Assembly (NCBI GenBank): GCA_029960065.1
Contig: JASCOF010000002.1
Coordinates: forward strand, 558,001 to 622,000
Source of the DNA: Flavobacteriaceae bacterium PS02336
GTDB lineage: Bacteria; Bacteroidota; Bacteroidia; Flavobacteriales; Flavobacteriaceae
Length of the DNA stretch: 64,000 nucleotides
Direction of reading: 5' to 3'
Positions 16,524 through 24,932 of the stretch are shown piece by piece (positions within the stretch are counted from its first letter, which is position 1; every line of letters begins with the position of its first letter). The notes under the pieces were generated by a model. It saw only the letters and a program-made list of their open reading frames with translations. It did not search any database and had not been told where the DNA came from. Made by a program: the position numbers and the translations under genes.

Positions 16524-17744
16524 TTAATGACTGTGGCTTTCACTATTTTCATAACCAAGAATCGTAATCATATAAGGCGTGCTTGAAACCTTTGTTTTTT
16601 TGATTTCTGATGAAGAAAGATTTACCTGCAGTAATTCACCTGAAGCTGGAGATGTAATGTAAGCAAATTTCTCTGTTACAGCAATTTGAGGTTTTAATGT
16701 CGCATCTGTCGCCGTTGCACCAATTGCTTTGATTTCTTTCTCTACTTGCTGACTGCTGATATTGAAAATTTTAAAATCTCCCGAATGCAAAAGAACAGCC
16801 AGTTTTTTATGATCGTAACTTACTTTACACTGCATAATTGTAGTATTCGCAATAATTGGTTTTACTGTACCCGCAACAACATCAATTAAATAAGCGCCTT
16901 TTGCAGCAGTATATCCAATAAATTTTCCAGCTGAAGCCGTTTCTAAAATACTTCCAAACCAAGCTGTTCCAAAATCTTCTGGATGATTGATTAATTTTTG
17001 ATTTCCGTTGCTTTCTACAACCAAGATTCCGCTGGCAGAACCAAAAACAGCATAAACGCCGTCTGAAGCATTTCCGTGAATTCCTTTTGTAGCAATTTTA
17101 GCATCAAAAAGTGTTTTTCCAGTGTTGTCAATAATTTTCACTTTTTCTGGAAGCGTTCCTGTAACCGAATTATCTTTCTCAGTAATCGCATAAGTTCCGT
17201 TTGTAAAAGTCGCCATTGCACCGTGATGCGCTAATAAACCTGCATTTATCGTTTTAAATGTTGAACCAGATTTGTTTACATCTGCTTCTTTACCAACAGA
17301 AAGTGTTCCGTCTCCGTCGTTAAAAGTCAGGATTTCGCCGATTTTACTTTTAAAATGGGTTGGTTTTAATGCGCTTGCCGCTAAAATTCCAAATTTAGGC
17401 ACATCATCAACATCAATATGATCGCCGTGTAATTCTAGTCCGCTGTCAAAAGTTTCTACGAAATTATTGTCTCTGTGAACAATTCCGGCAAAACGTCCAG
17501 ATTCTGTAGTGTATAAAGCTGATTTTGGAAATTTAGCGTTAAAAGAACTGATTTTATCTTCGTGCGGATCGAAAAGCGTTAATTCTGTGGTTTTTTCATC
17601 AGAAAGTAAAATTCGAACATAAGTATGTTCTTCAGCATCGTGATCATGATCGTGATCATCGTGATTGTCATCGTCGTTGCTGCACGAAACCGCAAAAAGC
17701 GATAATGTGAATAAAAAAAGTGCTTTGTAAAAATTGTTTTTCAT
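16524..17744 (-). CDS. His-rich periplasmic/surface lipoprotein, AztD-like
   Basis: A 406-residue lipoprotein (lipobox VSCSNDD, Cys about 21) with an N-terminal metal-binding-type tract DDDNHDDHDHDHDAEEHTY and a His-ended C-terminus (ENSESHSH). Between them are repeated blade-like segments (GLLAHHGAMATFTNGTYAI, GIHGNASDGVYAVFGSASGILVV, MQCKVSYDHKKLAVLLHSGDFKIF), consistent with a beta-propeller. The combination resembles AztD, a periplasmic zinc chaperone; family membership is from pattern only. It is the last gene of a minus-strand cluster headed by a putative Fur-family-controlled promoter and lies 51 bases behind the TonB-dependent receptor. Role in zinc capture at the cell surface is inferred. 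Confidence 0.75.
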   Translation of the reverse strand: MKNNFYKALFLFTLSLFAVSCSNDDDNHDDHDHDHDAEEHTYVRILLSDEKTTELTLFDPHEDKISSFNAKFPKSALYTTESGRFAGIVHRDNNFVETFDSGLELHGDHIDVDDVPKFGILAASALKPTHFKSKIGEILTFNDGDGTLSVGKEADVNKSGSTFKTINAGLLAHHGAMATFTNGTYAITEKDNSVTGTLPEKVKIIDNTGKTLFDAKIATKGIHGNASDGVYAVFGSASGILVVESNGNQKLINHPEDFGTAWFGSILETASAGKFIGYTAAKGAYLIDVVAGTVKPIIANTTIMQCKVSYDHKKLAVLLHSGDFKIFNISSQQVEKEIKAIGATATDATLKPQIAVTEKFAYITSPASGELLQVNLSSSEIKKTKVSSTPYMITILGYENSESHSH

Positions 17745-17795
17745 TGTAATAAAGGATTAAAAATTTGTAAATAATTGAGTTTTGAATGACTGTAC

Positions 17796-20000
17796 TTATC
17801 GCGAAACTGAAAAAGGAATTTTCATAGAAATGATAATGTTTCTTCCCGCTTCTGGAAGTTCGATAAGTCTATAAAAGCTGGTGTGATTTAAATATCTAGT
17901 ATTAAATAAATTTTGGATCTGAATATTAATGCTGATATTCTGTTTTCCTGTTTTGACTTTTGTTCCAAAAGCCAAATTGAAAACATGACTTTCTGCGGTC
18001 TTTTTTTCCGGCGGTACAATATTGGTTTGTTCTGCCGTAAAACGATAATCAACAGAAAAATAAGGTTCTTTTAAAAAGCGAATTTGAGGTTCATAATTCA
18101 ATCCGAACAAAACAGAAGGCGGCGGTGAAAACGGAAGTGTATACCCTTTTTTACTTCCTGATTTTTGTTCCGAATAAAGATATTCGGCACCGATTTCTGC
18201 ACTTAAAGATTTTAGGAAATAATAACGCGTCTGGAATTCTGCGCCGTAACGGAAAACTTTACTTTGTTCGTATTCAAAAACCTGATTTCCTGCTCCGTAA
18301 TAAACATCATGAGCCGAAGTCGGATTCAAATAAATGAAATTCGGAAAATAATTAGCAAATGGAGTAAACTGAAAAGAGAAGTTTTGTGCTTTCAATTCCA
18401 TTCCTAAATCCAATTGATAGGAACGTTCTGCATCCAAATTCGGATTCCCTTTTTCAAATCGGAAATAATGATAATTTACACCGTTTGAAGCCAGTTCTTT
18501 AGCAATTGGCATTCTAAAACTCGAACCCAAATTAGCTTTCAGCGAAAGCTTTCCCTGATTATAATTTGCTCCAACTGACCACGTAAAACTGTCAAAGGTT
18601 TTAGTCAAATCTTGAGAACGCTGTAAATATTCCATTTCCGTTTGATTATTTTCAGAAACGGGACTTTGAAACCAATCGTAATACGACTTCATTTTAATTT
18701 TTCCGTAATCGTAACGAACAGCGCCGTTTAAGAACCATTTTTCGTTCAGCTCAATTTTATCATAAGCAAATAAACCCGCGTTGAATTGTGTAAAAGCGGG
18801 AATTAAAAAACTCCATCCGCCAATTTCATTTTGCTGCAAAGCGACATTCGAGCCAATCGTAACTTGATGACGATTAATTCTGAATTCATCTTTAGCAGAA
18901 AACGACCAGACATCTTTATCATATTGGCGTTCCAAATCTTGCGGAGCGTACATATCTTCTGGATAAATAGGCGGCATATAACCGTGATTCACATAATGAC
19001 TATATTCTCTCCTAAAATTATTTTGGAAACCAACCTGTGTTTCAAAAGCATGATTTCCCAATTGAAAAGAAGTCGTATTGCTGACTTTCAAATGATTGAC
19101 TTGCTGATACGGCATCAAAATATCACGGCTAGATTTATCATGTAATTCCATATCCACATTTCGAGGTTCAAGCCCGTGCGCATTCGCGAAAAAGCCACTT
19201 TTGGTATGCACATTACTGAAATAGAAAACTGATTTCAGATTTTCTCCAGAATAACCCGTACTTAAATGAAAATCGAGTTCACGTCCAGCCGTATTTCGCA
19301 GATGATTTTTATACAGCGGAACAGCATAACTATACACATGAACCACATCGGTTGGAACGCGATAATCACCATAATCCATTGTGGTGACACGAGAATCAAA
19401 GAACCAGTTTTCGTTTCTTCCAAATAAATTAACAGAACTTCCAAATTGTGCATTATTGCTTTTTCCGGTAAGATCAACGCTTCCGCCAAAAGTATTTTGA
19501 GACGGAAGTGGTAACGGTTTAATGTTTATTGCACCGCCCACAGCATCAGATCCATAAATAAATGAAGAAGGACCTTTTATAATTTCTACCCGATTGACAG
19601 CATATTGATCGATTTCCAGTCCGTGATCCGCGCCCCATTGCTGGCCTTCATGTTTCAAACCGTTCTCCACCACAATCACCTGATTGAAACTCAAACCACG
19701 AATAAGCGGTTTAGAACCTCCCGAACCAATCGAAATAGTTTTAACGCCAGGTAATTTCTGCAGAGACTGCATTAAACTTCCGCCAAGATTACGCTGAATG
19801 AAACTATTGTTTACGGTTTCAACATTTAGCGATTCTTCTTTTTTGCGTTTTTCAACAACATTATTACTGATTAAAACTTCATTAAGTTCTTTAATTTCTT
19901 GTTTTTTTTCTGAAGGTTGAATTTGAGAAAAAGCTTCCGCTGAAATCAATAAACTGATCAGTAGAAAATAGTTCCAAAAAAGGAATTGGGCATTCTTCAT
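17796..20000 (-). CDS. TonB-dependent receptor, probable zinc uptake (ZnuD-like)
   Basis: A 734-residue outer-membrane receptor. Signal peptide to about 25; plug domain about 45-160 with LPGVKTISIGSGGSKPLIRGLSFNQVIVVENGLKHEGQQWGADHG split by the usual conserved positions and EIIKGPSSFIYGSDAVGGAINI at its end; the remainder is the 22-strand barrel ending in an aromatic-containing strand. Histidines are enriched in extracellular-loop-like segments (VHTKSGFFANAHGLEPR, DMELHDKSS). No SusD partner is present. The His-rich lipoprotein and DUF4625 lipoproteins beside it and the tandem palindromic operator upstream point to a divalent metal, most likely zinc; copper is the main alternative. Confidence 0.85.
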   Translation of the reverse strand: MKNAQFLFWNYFLLISLLISAEAFSQIQPSEKKQEIKELNEVLISNNVVEKRKKEESLNVETVNNSFIQRNLGGSLMQSLQKLPGVKTISIGSGGSKPLIRGLSFNQVIVVENGLKHEGQQWGADHGLEIDQYAVNRVEIIKGPSSFIYGSDAVGGAINIKPLPLPSQNTFGGSVDLTGKSNNAQFGSSVNLFGRNENWFFDSRVTTMDYGDYRVPTDVVHVYSYAVPLYKNHLRNTAGRELDFHLSTGYSGENLKSVFYFSNVHTKSGFFANAHGLEPRNVDMELHDKSSRDILMPYQQVNHLKVSNTTSFQLGNHAFETQVGFQNNFRREYSHYVNHGYMPPIYPEDMYAPQDLERQYDKDVWSFSAKDEFRINRHQVTIGSNVALQQNEIGGWSFLIPAFTQFNAGLFAYDKIELNEKWFLNGAVRYDYGKIKMKSYYDWFQSPVSENNQTEMEYLQRSQDLTKTFDSFTWSVGANYNQGKLSLKANLGSSFRMPIAKELASNGVNYHYFRFEKGNPNLDAERSYQLDLGMELKAQNFSFQFTPFANYFPNFIYLNPTSAHDVYYGAGNQVFEYEQSKVFRYGAEFQTRYYFLKSLSAEIGAEYLYSEQKSGSKKGYTLPFSPPPSVLFGLNYEPQIRFLKEPYFSVDYRFTAEQTNIVPPEKKTAESHVFNLAFGTKVKTGKQNISINIQIQNLFNTRYLNHTSFYRLIELPEAGRNIIISMKIPFSVSR

Positions 20001-20010
20001 TAATCTGATT

Positions 20011-20481
20011 TTATAAAATTTTAATACTTAAACCTTTCAGCGTCTGCCAGCCTTCTTTATCCGTCAAGCGGATCATGAAATGGTAATCTCCAGGATCAAC
20101 ATCTGCAGGAATGGCGATTTGTGTCGTTGCTTCGTAACTTTTTACTCCGTTTGGAATAGTGTAATTGTTGATAAAAAGCATTGGTTTTACAGGTTTTTTT
20201 ACCGCTTCCATTTCACAGCTCGTTACTTCTGTACTGTGCGTGTGATGATCAAAATTGTGATGAATATCAAGGCTGTAAGAACCAAGCGCGACATTATCAT
20301 TAAAAATGGCTTTAAAAGTGATAGTTTGACCGCGCTCGATTGTACTGCATTGAATCGGAAAAGCGCTCGCTCCAGTAATATCAATTACAGGATATTCTGT
20401 ATCGATTTCAGCGTTATCGCTTGAGCATGACGTTATAAAAACAAATACTAAAGCGCAGATTAAAAACTTTATTTTTTTCAT
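20011..20481 (-). CDS. DUF4625 lipoprotein
   Basis: A 156-residue lipoprotein (lipobox ITSCSSDN, Cys about 19). The DUF4625 pattern is visible: an opening DTEYPVIDI, an IERGQTITFKAIFNDNVALGSYSLDIHHNFDHH core, and the closing VDPGDYHFMIRLTDKEGWQTLKG. The core carries HHNFDHHTHS, six histidines in ten residues, which fits metal binding. It lies 10 bases upstream of the receptor gene and 15 bases downstream of a second DUF4625 gene, so the three are one transcript. Confidence 0.8.
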   Translation of the reverse strand: MKKIKFLICALVFVFITSCSSDNAEIDTEYPVIDITGASAFPIQCSTIERGQTITFKAIFNDNVALGSYSLDIHHNFDHHTHSTEVTSCEMEAVKKPVKPMLFINNYTIPNGVKSYEATTQIAIPADVDPGDYHFMIRLTDKEGWQTLKGLSIKIL

Positions 20482-20496
20482 GTTTTTTGATTGGAA

Positions 20497-21417
20497 TTAA
20501 AGTGTGAATGGAAGCTCGATAGACTGCGAAAAATTGATGTTGTAAGTCGTATTTTTATACAAAACCAAGAAAGTATAATTGCCAGTTGTCCATGATTTGT
20601 TGGCAATTAAATCTTGTTGAACAGGAGAATTATTGTCTTTTGATGCACCAATAGTAAGCTTTGGAGTTTCTCTCAGAAATTTTGTCCCGTCCCACGGAAT
20701 ATTAGAGAATTGACCTGCATCTACTATATTTTTATGTTCAAAAACATCATAAACAATCACTTTGCTGAAATCTATCTGGTCCACACTTTCCGGGTTGTGT
20801 TTAGCATTTTTATTAATCAAAAGCAAATACATAATTCCGTCGCCTTTTACACCTTCAAGAGTTACCTGAGAACTGAAAATATCGTTGTTTTTGTATTTAA
20901 TAGTCTCGTCAGAAAATTTGCCTTTTCGATACATAAAAGCATCATTTATAAAAACCGTAAATACTGAAGCGACAGGGTTTACAGGAATATTTTCTAATTT
21001 ATAAATCGTTAGATTTTTCGTGATTTCGAGTTTCGTTCCGTTTTGATCGTTTATGATAATGATGAAATCGTATTTTCCTTCAACGGCATCTTCGGGAATA
21101 TCAAAATGTTTGTGAACGGTTGCATTTTTTGCGCCTGCATATTGCGTCCACGTAATTTCGTGCGACCAAGGTTTTGCATATGTTTCGGTAGTTCTTTGTA
21201 TAATTTTCACTTGCACATTTTCGATTTTATCAGAAGCTGTTACTTCTGCATTAAAATGGAAATCCTGACCAATTGTTGCCGTTTCGTTATTGCCAAGACC
21301 AAGTTCGATTTTGTCAATAGCAGGAATTGCCTGTTCTTGTTCGGAATCGTCGTTGCTGCAGCTTGTAAAAGCAATTGAAGCAAAAAGCGAAGCCAAAATG
21401 AGTTTTGTTGTTTTCAT
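20497..21417 (-). CDS. Two-part DUF4625 lipoprotein
   Basis: About 306 residues from the ATG at 21417, which gives a clean signal peptide and lipobox FTSCSNDD; an upstream in-frame start at 21441 would add eight residues ahead of it. The first half repeats the DUF4625 pattern of the next gene (ETATIGQDFHFNAEVTASDKIENVQVKI, HKHFDIPEDAVEGKYDFIIIINDQNG). The second half (about 165-306) is a separate beta-rich domain with GVKGDGIMYLLLINKNAKHNPESVDQ. Likely a surface component working with the TonB receptor. A 418-base gap with a palindromic repeat separates it from the first gene of the cluster; no second copy of the operator is seen there. Confidence 0.75.
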   Translation of the reverse strand: MKTTKLILASLFASIAFTSCSNDDSEQEQAIPAIDKIELGLGNNETATIGQDFHFNAEVTASDKIENVQVKIIQRTTETYAKPWSHEITWTQYAGAKNATVHKHFDIPEDAVEGKYDFIIIINDQNGTKLEITKNLTIYKLENIPVNPVASVFTVFINDAFMYRKGKFSDETIKYKNNDIFSSQVTLEGVKGDGIMYLLLINKNAKHNPESVDQIDFSKVIVYDVFEHKNIVDAGQFSNIPWDGTKFLRETPKLTIGASKDNNSPVQQDLIANKSWTTGNYTFLVLYKNTTYNINFSQSIELPFTL

Positions 21418-21547
21418 TTTTTCTGATTTGATTTTGATCATTTTATAAAGGGATATTTGGGTTACAAAAGAGTTTTTAAAAGCTTTTAAGTCTCTATTTT
21501 TGATGATATTAGGTTAAGTTTCTTCCTAAGGTTTTCTTTAATTTAGC

Positions 21548-21613
21548 TCTCGCAAAGTCGCGAAGACGCAAAGGAAATTGTTCTAAACTTTGCGTCTTCG
21601 CGACTTTGCGAGA
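21548..21613. repeat. Intergenic GCAAAG palindrome
   Basis: Near-perfect inverted repeat: TCTCGCAAAGTCGCGAAGAC and GTCTTCGCGACTTTGCGAGA around a short AT-rich loop. It sits in the 418-base gap 21442-21859 inside the zinc cluster and could attenuate or process the transcript. Nothing else recognisable is in that gap. Confidence 0.8.
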
Positions 21614-21859
21614 ACAAACAAATGCTTAAAATAGCAAAGCCGTAGCTAGACCTGAATTAGGATTTAGTTTGAATGTGTTAATCGATAAAAAGGGGAGTTC
21701 TTTTGTGCAGAAAAAGCAGAGATCAATAATGATGACAATGTCAATAATTGTTTAATTGCTTAAAATGAATGGAATAACTTTTTAATGTTTTAAGATTTTG
21801 AAATCCTAAAAACAACTAAATAGCCGAATTGCCAAAACAAATCGGAACACAAAAAAAGA

Positions 21860-22210
21860 CTAAAGTGTAAAAGGCGGGGCTCGAAGAGAAAATAAGGAAC
21901 CCTTAAAAAATGTAAAATGCGGTTTGCTGTAAAAATTAAGATGTTTTACAACAGGATTATTTTTGAAAAACTGAAAAACACTAAATTCAAATGTACCAAC
22001 AGCACTGAATTTAAAATCACAAATCGAACATTTATGAAACGAATGCAGTTTGGCTTTGAATTGCGGTTTTTCAGAAACAGAAAATTCAAGTTTCTCTTTG
22101 CAAGACTGAGTGTCTAAAATATGTTCGTACGAATGGACAGCCGGAAAAAGTATTTCGAACAATACAATTAAAGGCATTAAGAGATTAATAATTTTAAATT
22201 TCTTTTTCAT
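21860..22210 (-). CDS. Small Cys/His protein heading the zinc cluster (DUF2946-like)
   Basis: A 116-residue protein with an N-terminal hydrophobic segment (INLLMPLIVLFEILFPAVHS). Further on it has HSFHKCSICDFKFSAVG, a CxxC flanked by histidines, and ends FSLRAPPFTL, an ending I associate with small proteins found beside metal-related TonB receptors in Bacteroidota. Function unknown; metal sensing or handling is likely from the CxxC/His arrangement. It is the first gene after the double-palindrome promoter at 22251-22303 and so the best candidate for direct control by it. Confidence 0.65.
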   Translation of the reverse strand: MKKKFKIINLLMPLIVLFEILFPAVHSYEHILDTQSCKEKLEFSVSEKPQFKAKLHSFHKCSICDFKFSAVGTFEFSVFQFFKNNPVVKHLNFYSKPHFTFFKGSLFSLRAPPFTL

Positions 22211-22250
22211 TCGTTGAGATTATTTCCGACTTATTTAAAGCCAGAATTAA

Positions 22251-22303
22251 TGCAATAGTGTTGCAAATATAAAAATCTTATTTTTAAATGCAATGTTGTT
22301 GCA
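22251..22303 (-). promoter_or_regulatory. Tandem Fur/Zur-type operators over the zinc-cluster promoter
   Basis: Two 15-bp palindromes, TGCAATAGTGTTGCA (22251-22265) and TGCAATGTTGTTGCA (22289-22303), share TGCAA/TTGCA arms and the 7-1-7 geometry of Fur-family boxes. On the minus strand a full promoter is embedded: TTG at 22293-22291 inside the second palindrome, a 19-nt spacer, and TATATTTG at 22271-22264 running into the first. A bound repressor would therefore cover both promoter elements. Zur is the likely factor given the genes downstream; no regulator gene is present in the window. Confidence 0.7.
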
Positions 22304-22310
22304 GTAATTG

Positions 22311-22342
22311 TTTGCGAAAAATCAATGCTTTTGCTACTTTTA
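22311..22342 (+). promoter_or_regulatory. Promoter of the M1 peptidase gene
   Basis: TTTG (22311-22314), 20-nt spacer, TACTTTTA (22335-22342; one mismatch to TAnnTTTG), 22 bases before the ATG. The nearer zinc-cluster operator ends 7 bases upstream of the -33 box, so shared control is possible. Confidence 0.5.
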
Positions 22343-22364
22343 ACGAATCTTATATTCCTTTAAA

Positions 22365-24932
22365 ATGAAAATTTTCTACAGCCTGATTTGTTTTGTTCTC
22401 TTGATTTTCAATGGTTTTTCGCAAGAAAAAGGAAATGCATTATTAGAAAATGGTGTTTCAGAAAAATTGGCGCACTTTCGTAAAAAACAAATTTCAGATC
22501 TTCAATACACTTTGTTTTTTGAAATACCGAATCAAAAGGCAGAAAATATAAATTCGCAATTATCCGTAAATCTAAATTTATCTGATTTAAGTCAGCCCTT
22601 AATTTTAGATTTCAAAGAGAAAACTTCCCATATAAAAACGGTTGAAGCGAATGGAAAAAAACTTTCAGTTGTTCATGAAAATGGGCATATTGTAATTCCG
22701 GTTTCGGCTTTGGTTTCAGGAAAAAATACGGTTTCTATTTCATTTATTGCAGGCAATTTATCATTGAATAGAAATGACGATTTCCTCTATACTTTACTAG
22801 TTCCAGACCGCGCGAGTACTCTTTTCCCATGTTTCGATCAGCCCGATTTAAAAGCGACTTATAAACTGAGTCTTTCTGTACCAAAAGATTGGTCGGTTTT
22901 GGCTGGAGACGATGTGAAAGAGCAACTCGAAAAAGGAGATTTTACGACTTATACTTTTGGAGAATCAGATAAAATGAGTACGTATTTGTTTTCTTTTGTT
23001 GCGGGAAAATTCAAAAGTGCCACGCAGAAACCTGGTTTAGAAATGACAATGTTATATCGTGAAAACAGTCCGGAGAAATTTCGCGTAAGCGCTGATACTA
23101 TTTTCAATCTGCACCAGCAATCTTTAGATTTTCTAGAAAAATATACCAATTATAAATTTCCGTTTCAGAAGTTAGATTTTGCTTCAATTCCCGTTTTTCA
23201 ATATGGCGGAATGGAACATGTCGGAGCAATTCAATACAGAGAATCGACTTTGTTTTTGGATAACAGTGCCACCGACAGCGAGAAATTAAATCGTGCAAAA
23301 TTGATCGCGCACGAAACCTCGCACATGTGGTTTGGCGATTTGGTTACAATGAAATGGTTTGACGACGTTTGGATGAAAGAGGTTTTTGCCAATTTTATGG
23401 CAGACAAAATCATGAATCCAATTTTCCCGAAAGTCAATCATAATCTGCAGTTTTTTACGGCGCATTATCCTAACGCTTACGCGGAAGATCGCTCTTTGGG
23501 AACACATGCTATAAGACAATATTTAGCGAATTTAAAGAATGCGGGTTCGCTTTATGGAGCCATTATTTACAACAAAGCGCCAATTATGATGCGTCAGTTA
23601 GAGGCTTCAATGGGAAAAGATGCGTTTCAAAAAGGAATTCAAAAATACATTCAGAAATACGCCAACGACAATGCCGATTGGAATAATCTGGTAGAAATTC
23701 TGGATGCAGAAACACCGCTCGATATGAAAAAATGGAGTGATGTTTGGGTAAATAAGTTTGGAAGACCAATTTTTACAGACATAATCGAATACGACGCTCA
23801 AAACCGTATTAAAAAATTTGAAATTGAGCAAGAAGCAGAAGGTAAAACAATTAACATCTGGCCTCAGATTTTTCAAATTGGTTTAGTTTATGCTAATGAA
23901 GTGAAAGTTGTAACCGCAAATATTATTGATAAAAGATTGGTTATAAAAGAAGCTGTAGGACTTGAAAAACCACTTGCCGTTGTTTACAATTATAATGGTT
24001 TTGGATATGGGGTTTTTCCGCTTGGCGGGATTAATTTAAATTATATTTCCTCTTTAAAAGATGAAATGGCAAGAGCTTCGGCTTACAGCAATCTCTACGA
24101 AAATATGCTTATTGGGAACATTTCACCTGATGATGCATTTAGATGTTATTTCAGAGGAATTCAATTAGAAGAAAATGAGCTGGTTTTGCGAATTATATCT
24201 AACAATATGAATTCTATATACTGGAAGTTTTTTACAGATAAGCAACAGAAGGTCGGTCAAAAAATGCTAGTATATACTTTGTTTACGCGCTTGCCGTCTG
24301 ACTTATCTCCTAATATTAAAAAGACTTTGTTTGGTTTGTTTAGCTCAGTGGCTTATTCAGATTTAGGAAAAACAAGTTTGTACAAAGTTTGGAGCAAAGA
24401 AATTTCGATTCCGAATTTGAAACTAAACGAAGACGATTATACCAATATGGCGATGAATCTGGCGATTTTCAAGCATCCAAAAGCCGATGAGATTTTGGAG
24501 AAAACAAGAACATCTTTCACAAATCCCGATAAACAAAAGCGTTTTGAGTTTTTATTGCCTTCATTATCAAAAGACGAATCGGTTCGAAATGCATTTATGG
24601 AATCTTTAAAAGACGATGCAAACCGGGAAAAAGAATCTTGGGTTTCGGTTGGTTTAGCGAATATTCATCATCCGCTTCGTCAGGAAAGTGCGCAAAAGTA
24701 TATCCGATTTTCATTAGATTTGGTTGATGAAATCCAGCGTACGGGAGATATTTTCTTCCCGAAAGACTGGCTGGATAATACGGTTGGGAAATATTCGTCG
24801 AAATTTGCTTTTGATGAAATACAGCGATTCTTAAAAGAAAACCCTAATTTTAGTCCGATCTTGAAGCGTAAATTGTTTATGGCGACAGATTTGTTGTATA
24901 GAGCACAAAATATTAAAAAAGAAACCGAATGA
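22365..24932 (+). CDS. M1-family zinc aminopeptidase
   Basis: An 855-residue secreted peptidase with signal peptide (about 1-20). The M1 layout is clear: N-terminal beta domain, the substrate-binding GGMEHVGAIQYRE (in place of the usual GAMEN) at about 285, zinc motif HETSHMWFGDL about 35 residues later with the third ligand Glu in MKEVFANFMADK, 18 residues after the motif. The helical C-terminal half (ERAP1_C-like) follows. It removes N-terminal residues from peptides, here probably in the periplasm. Its stop overlaps the next start by four bases. It is divergent from the putative zinc-uptake cluster; being a zinc enzyme, coordinated control would make sense but is not shown. Confidence 0.92.
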   Translation: MKIFYSLICFVLLIFNGFSQEKGNALLENGVSEKLAHFRKKQISDLQYTLFFEIPNQKAENINSQLSVNLNLSDLSQPLILDFKEKTSHIKTVEANGKKLSVVHENGHIVIPVSALVSGKNTVSISFIAGNLSLNRNDDFLYTLLVPDRASTLFPCFDQPDLKATYKLSLSVPKDWSVLAGDDVKEQLEKGDFTTYTFGESDKMSTYLFSFVAGKFKSATQKPGLEMTMLYRENSPEKFRVSADTIFNLHQQSLDFLEKYTNYKFPFQKLDFASIPVFQYGGMEHVGAIQYRESTLFLDNSATDSEKLNRAKLIAHETSHMWFGDLVTMKWFDDVWMKEVFANFMADKIMNPIFPKVNHNLQFFTAHYPNAYAEDRSLGTHAIRQYLANLKNAGSLYGAIIYNKAPIMMRQLEASMGKDAFQKGIQKYIQKYANDNADWNNLVEILDAETPLDMKKWSDVWVNKFGRPIFTDIIEYDAQNRIKKFEIEQEAEGKTINIWPQIFQIGLVYANEVKVVTANIIDKRLVIKEAVGLEKPLAVVYNYNGFGYGVFPLGGINLNYISSLKDEMARASAYSNLYENMLIGNISPDDAFRCYFRGIQLEENELVLRIISNNMNSIYWKFFTDKQQKVGQKMLVYTLFTRLPSDLSPNIKKTLFGLFSSVAYSDLGKTSLYKVWSKEISIPNLKLNEDDYTNMAMNLAIFKHPKADEILEKTRTSFTNPDKQKRFEFLLPSLSKDESVRNAFMESLKDDANREKESWVSVGLANIHHPLRQESAQKYIRFSLDLVDEIQRTGDIFFPKDWLDNTVGKYSSKFAFDEIQRFLKENPNFSPILKRKLFMATDLLYRAQNIKKETE

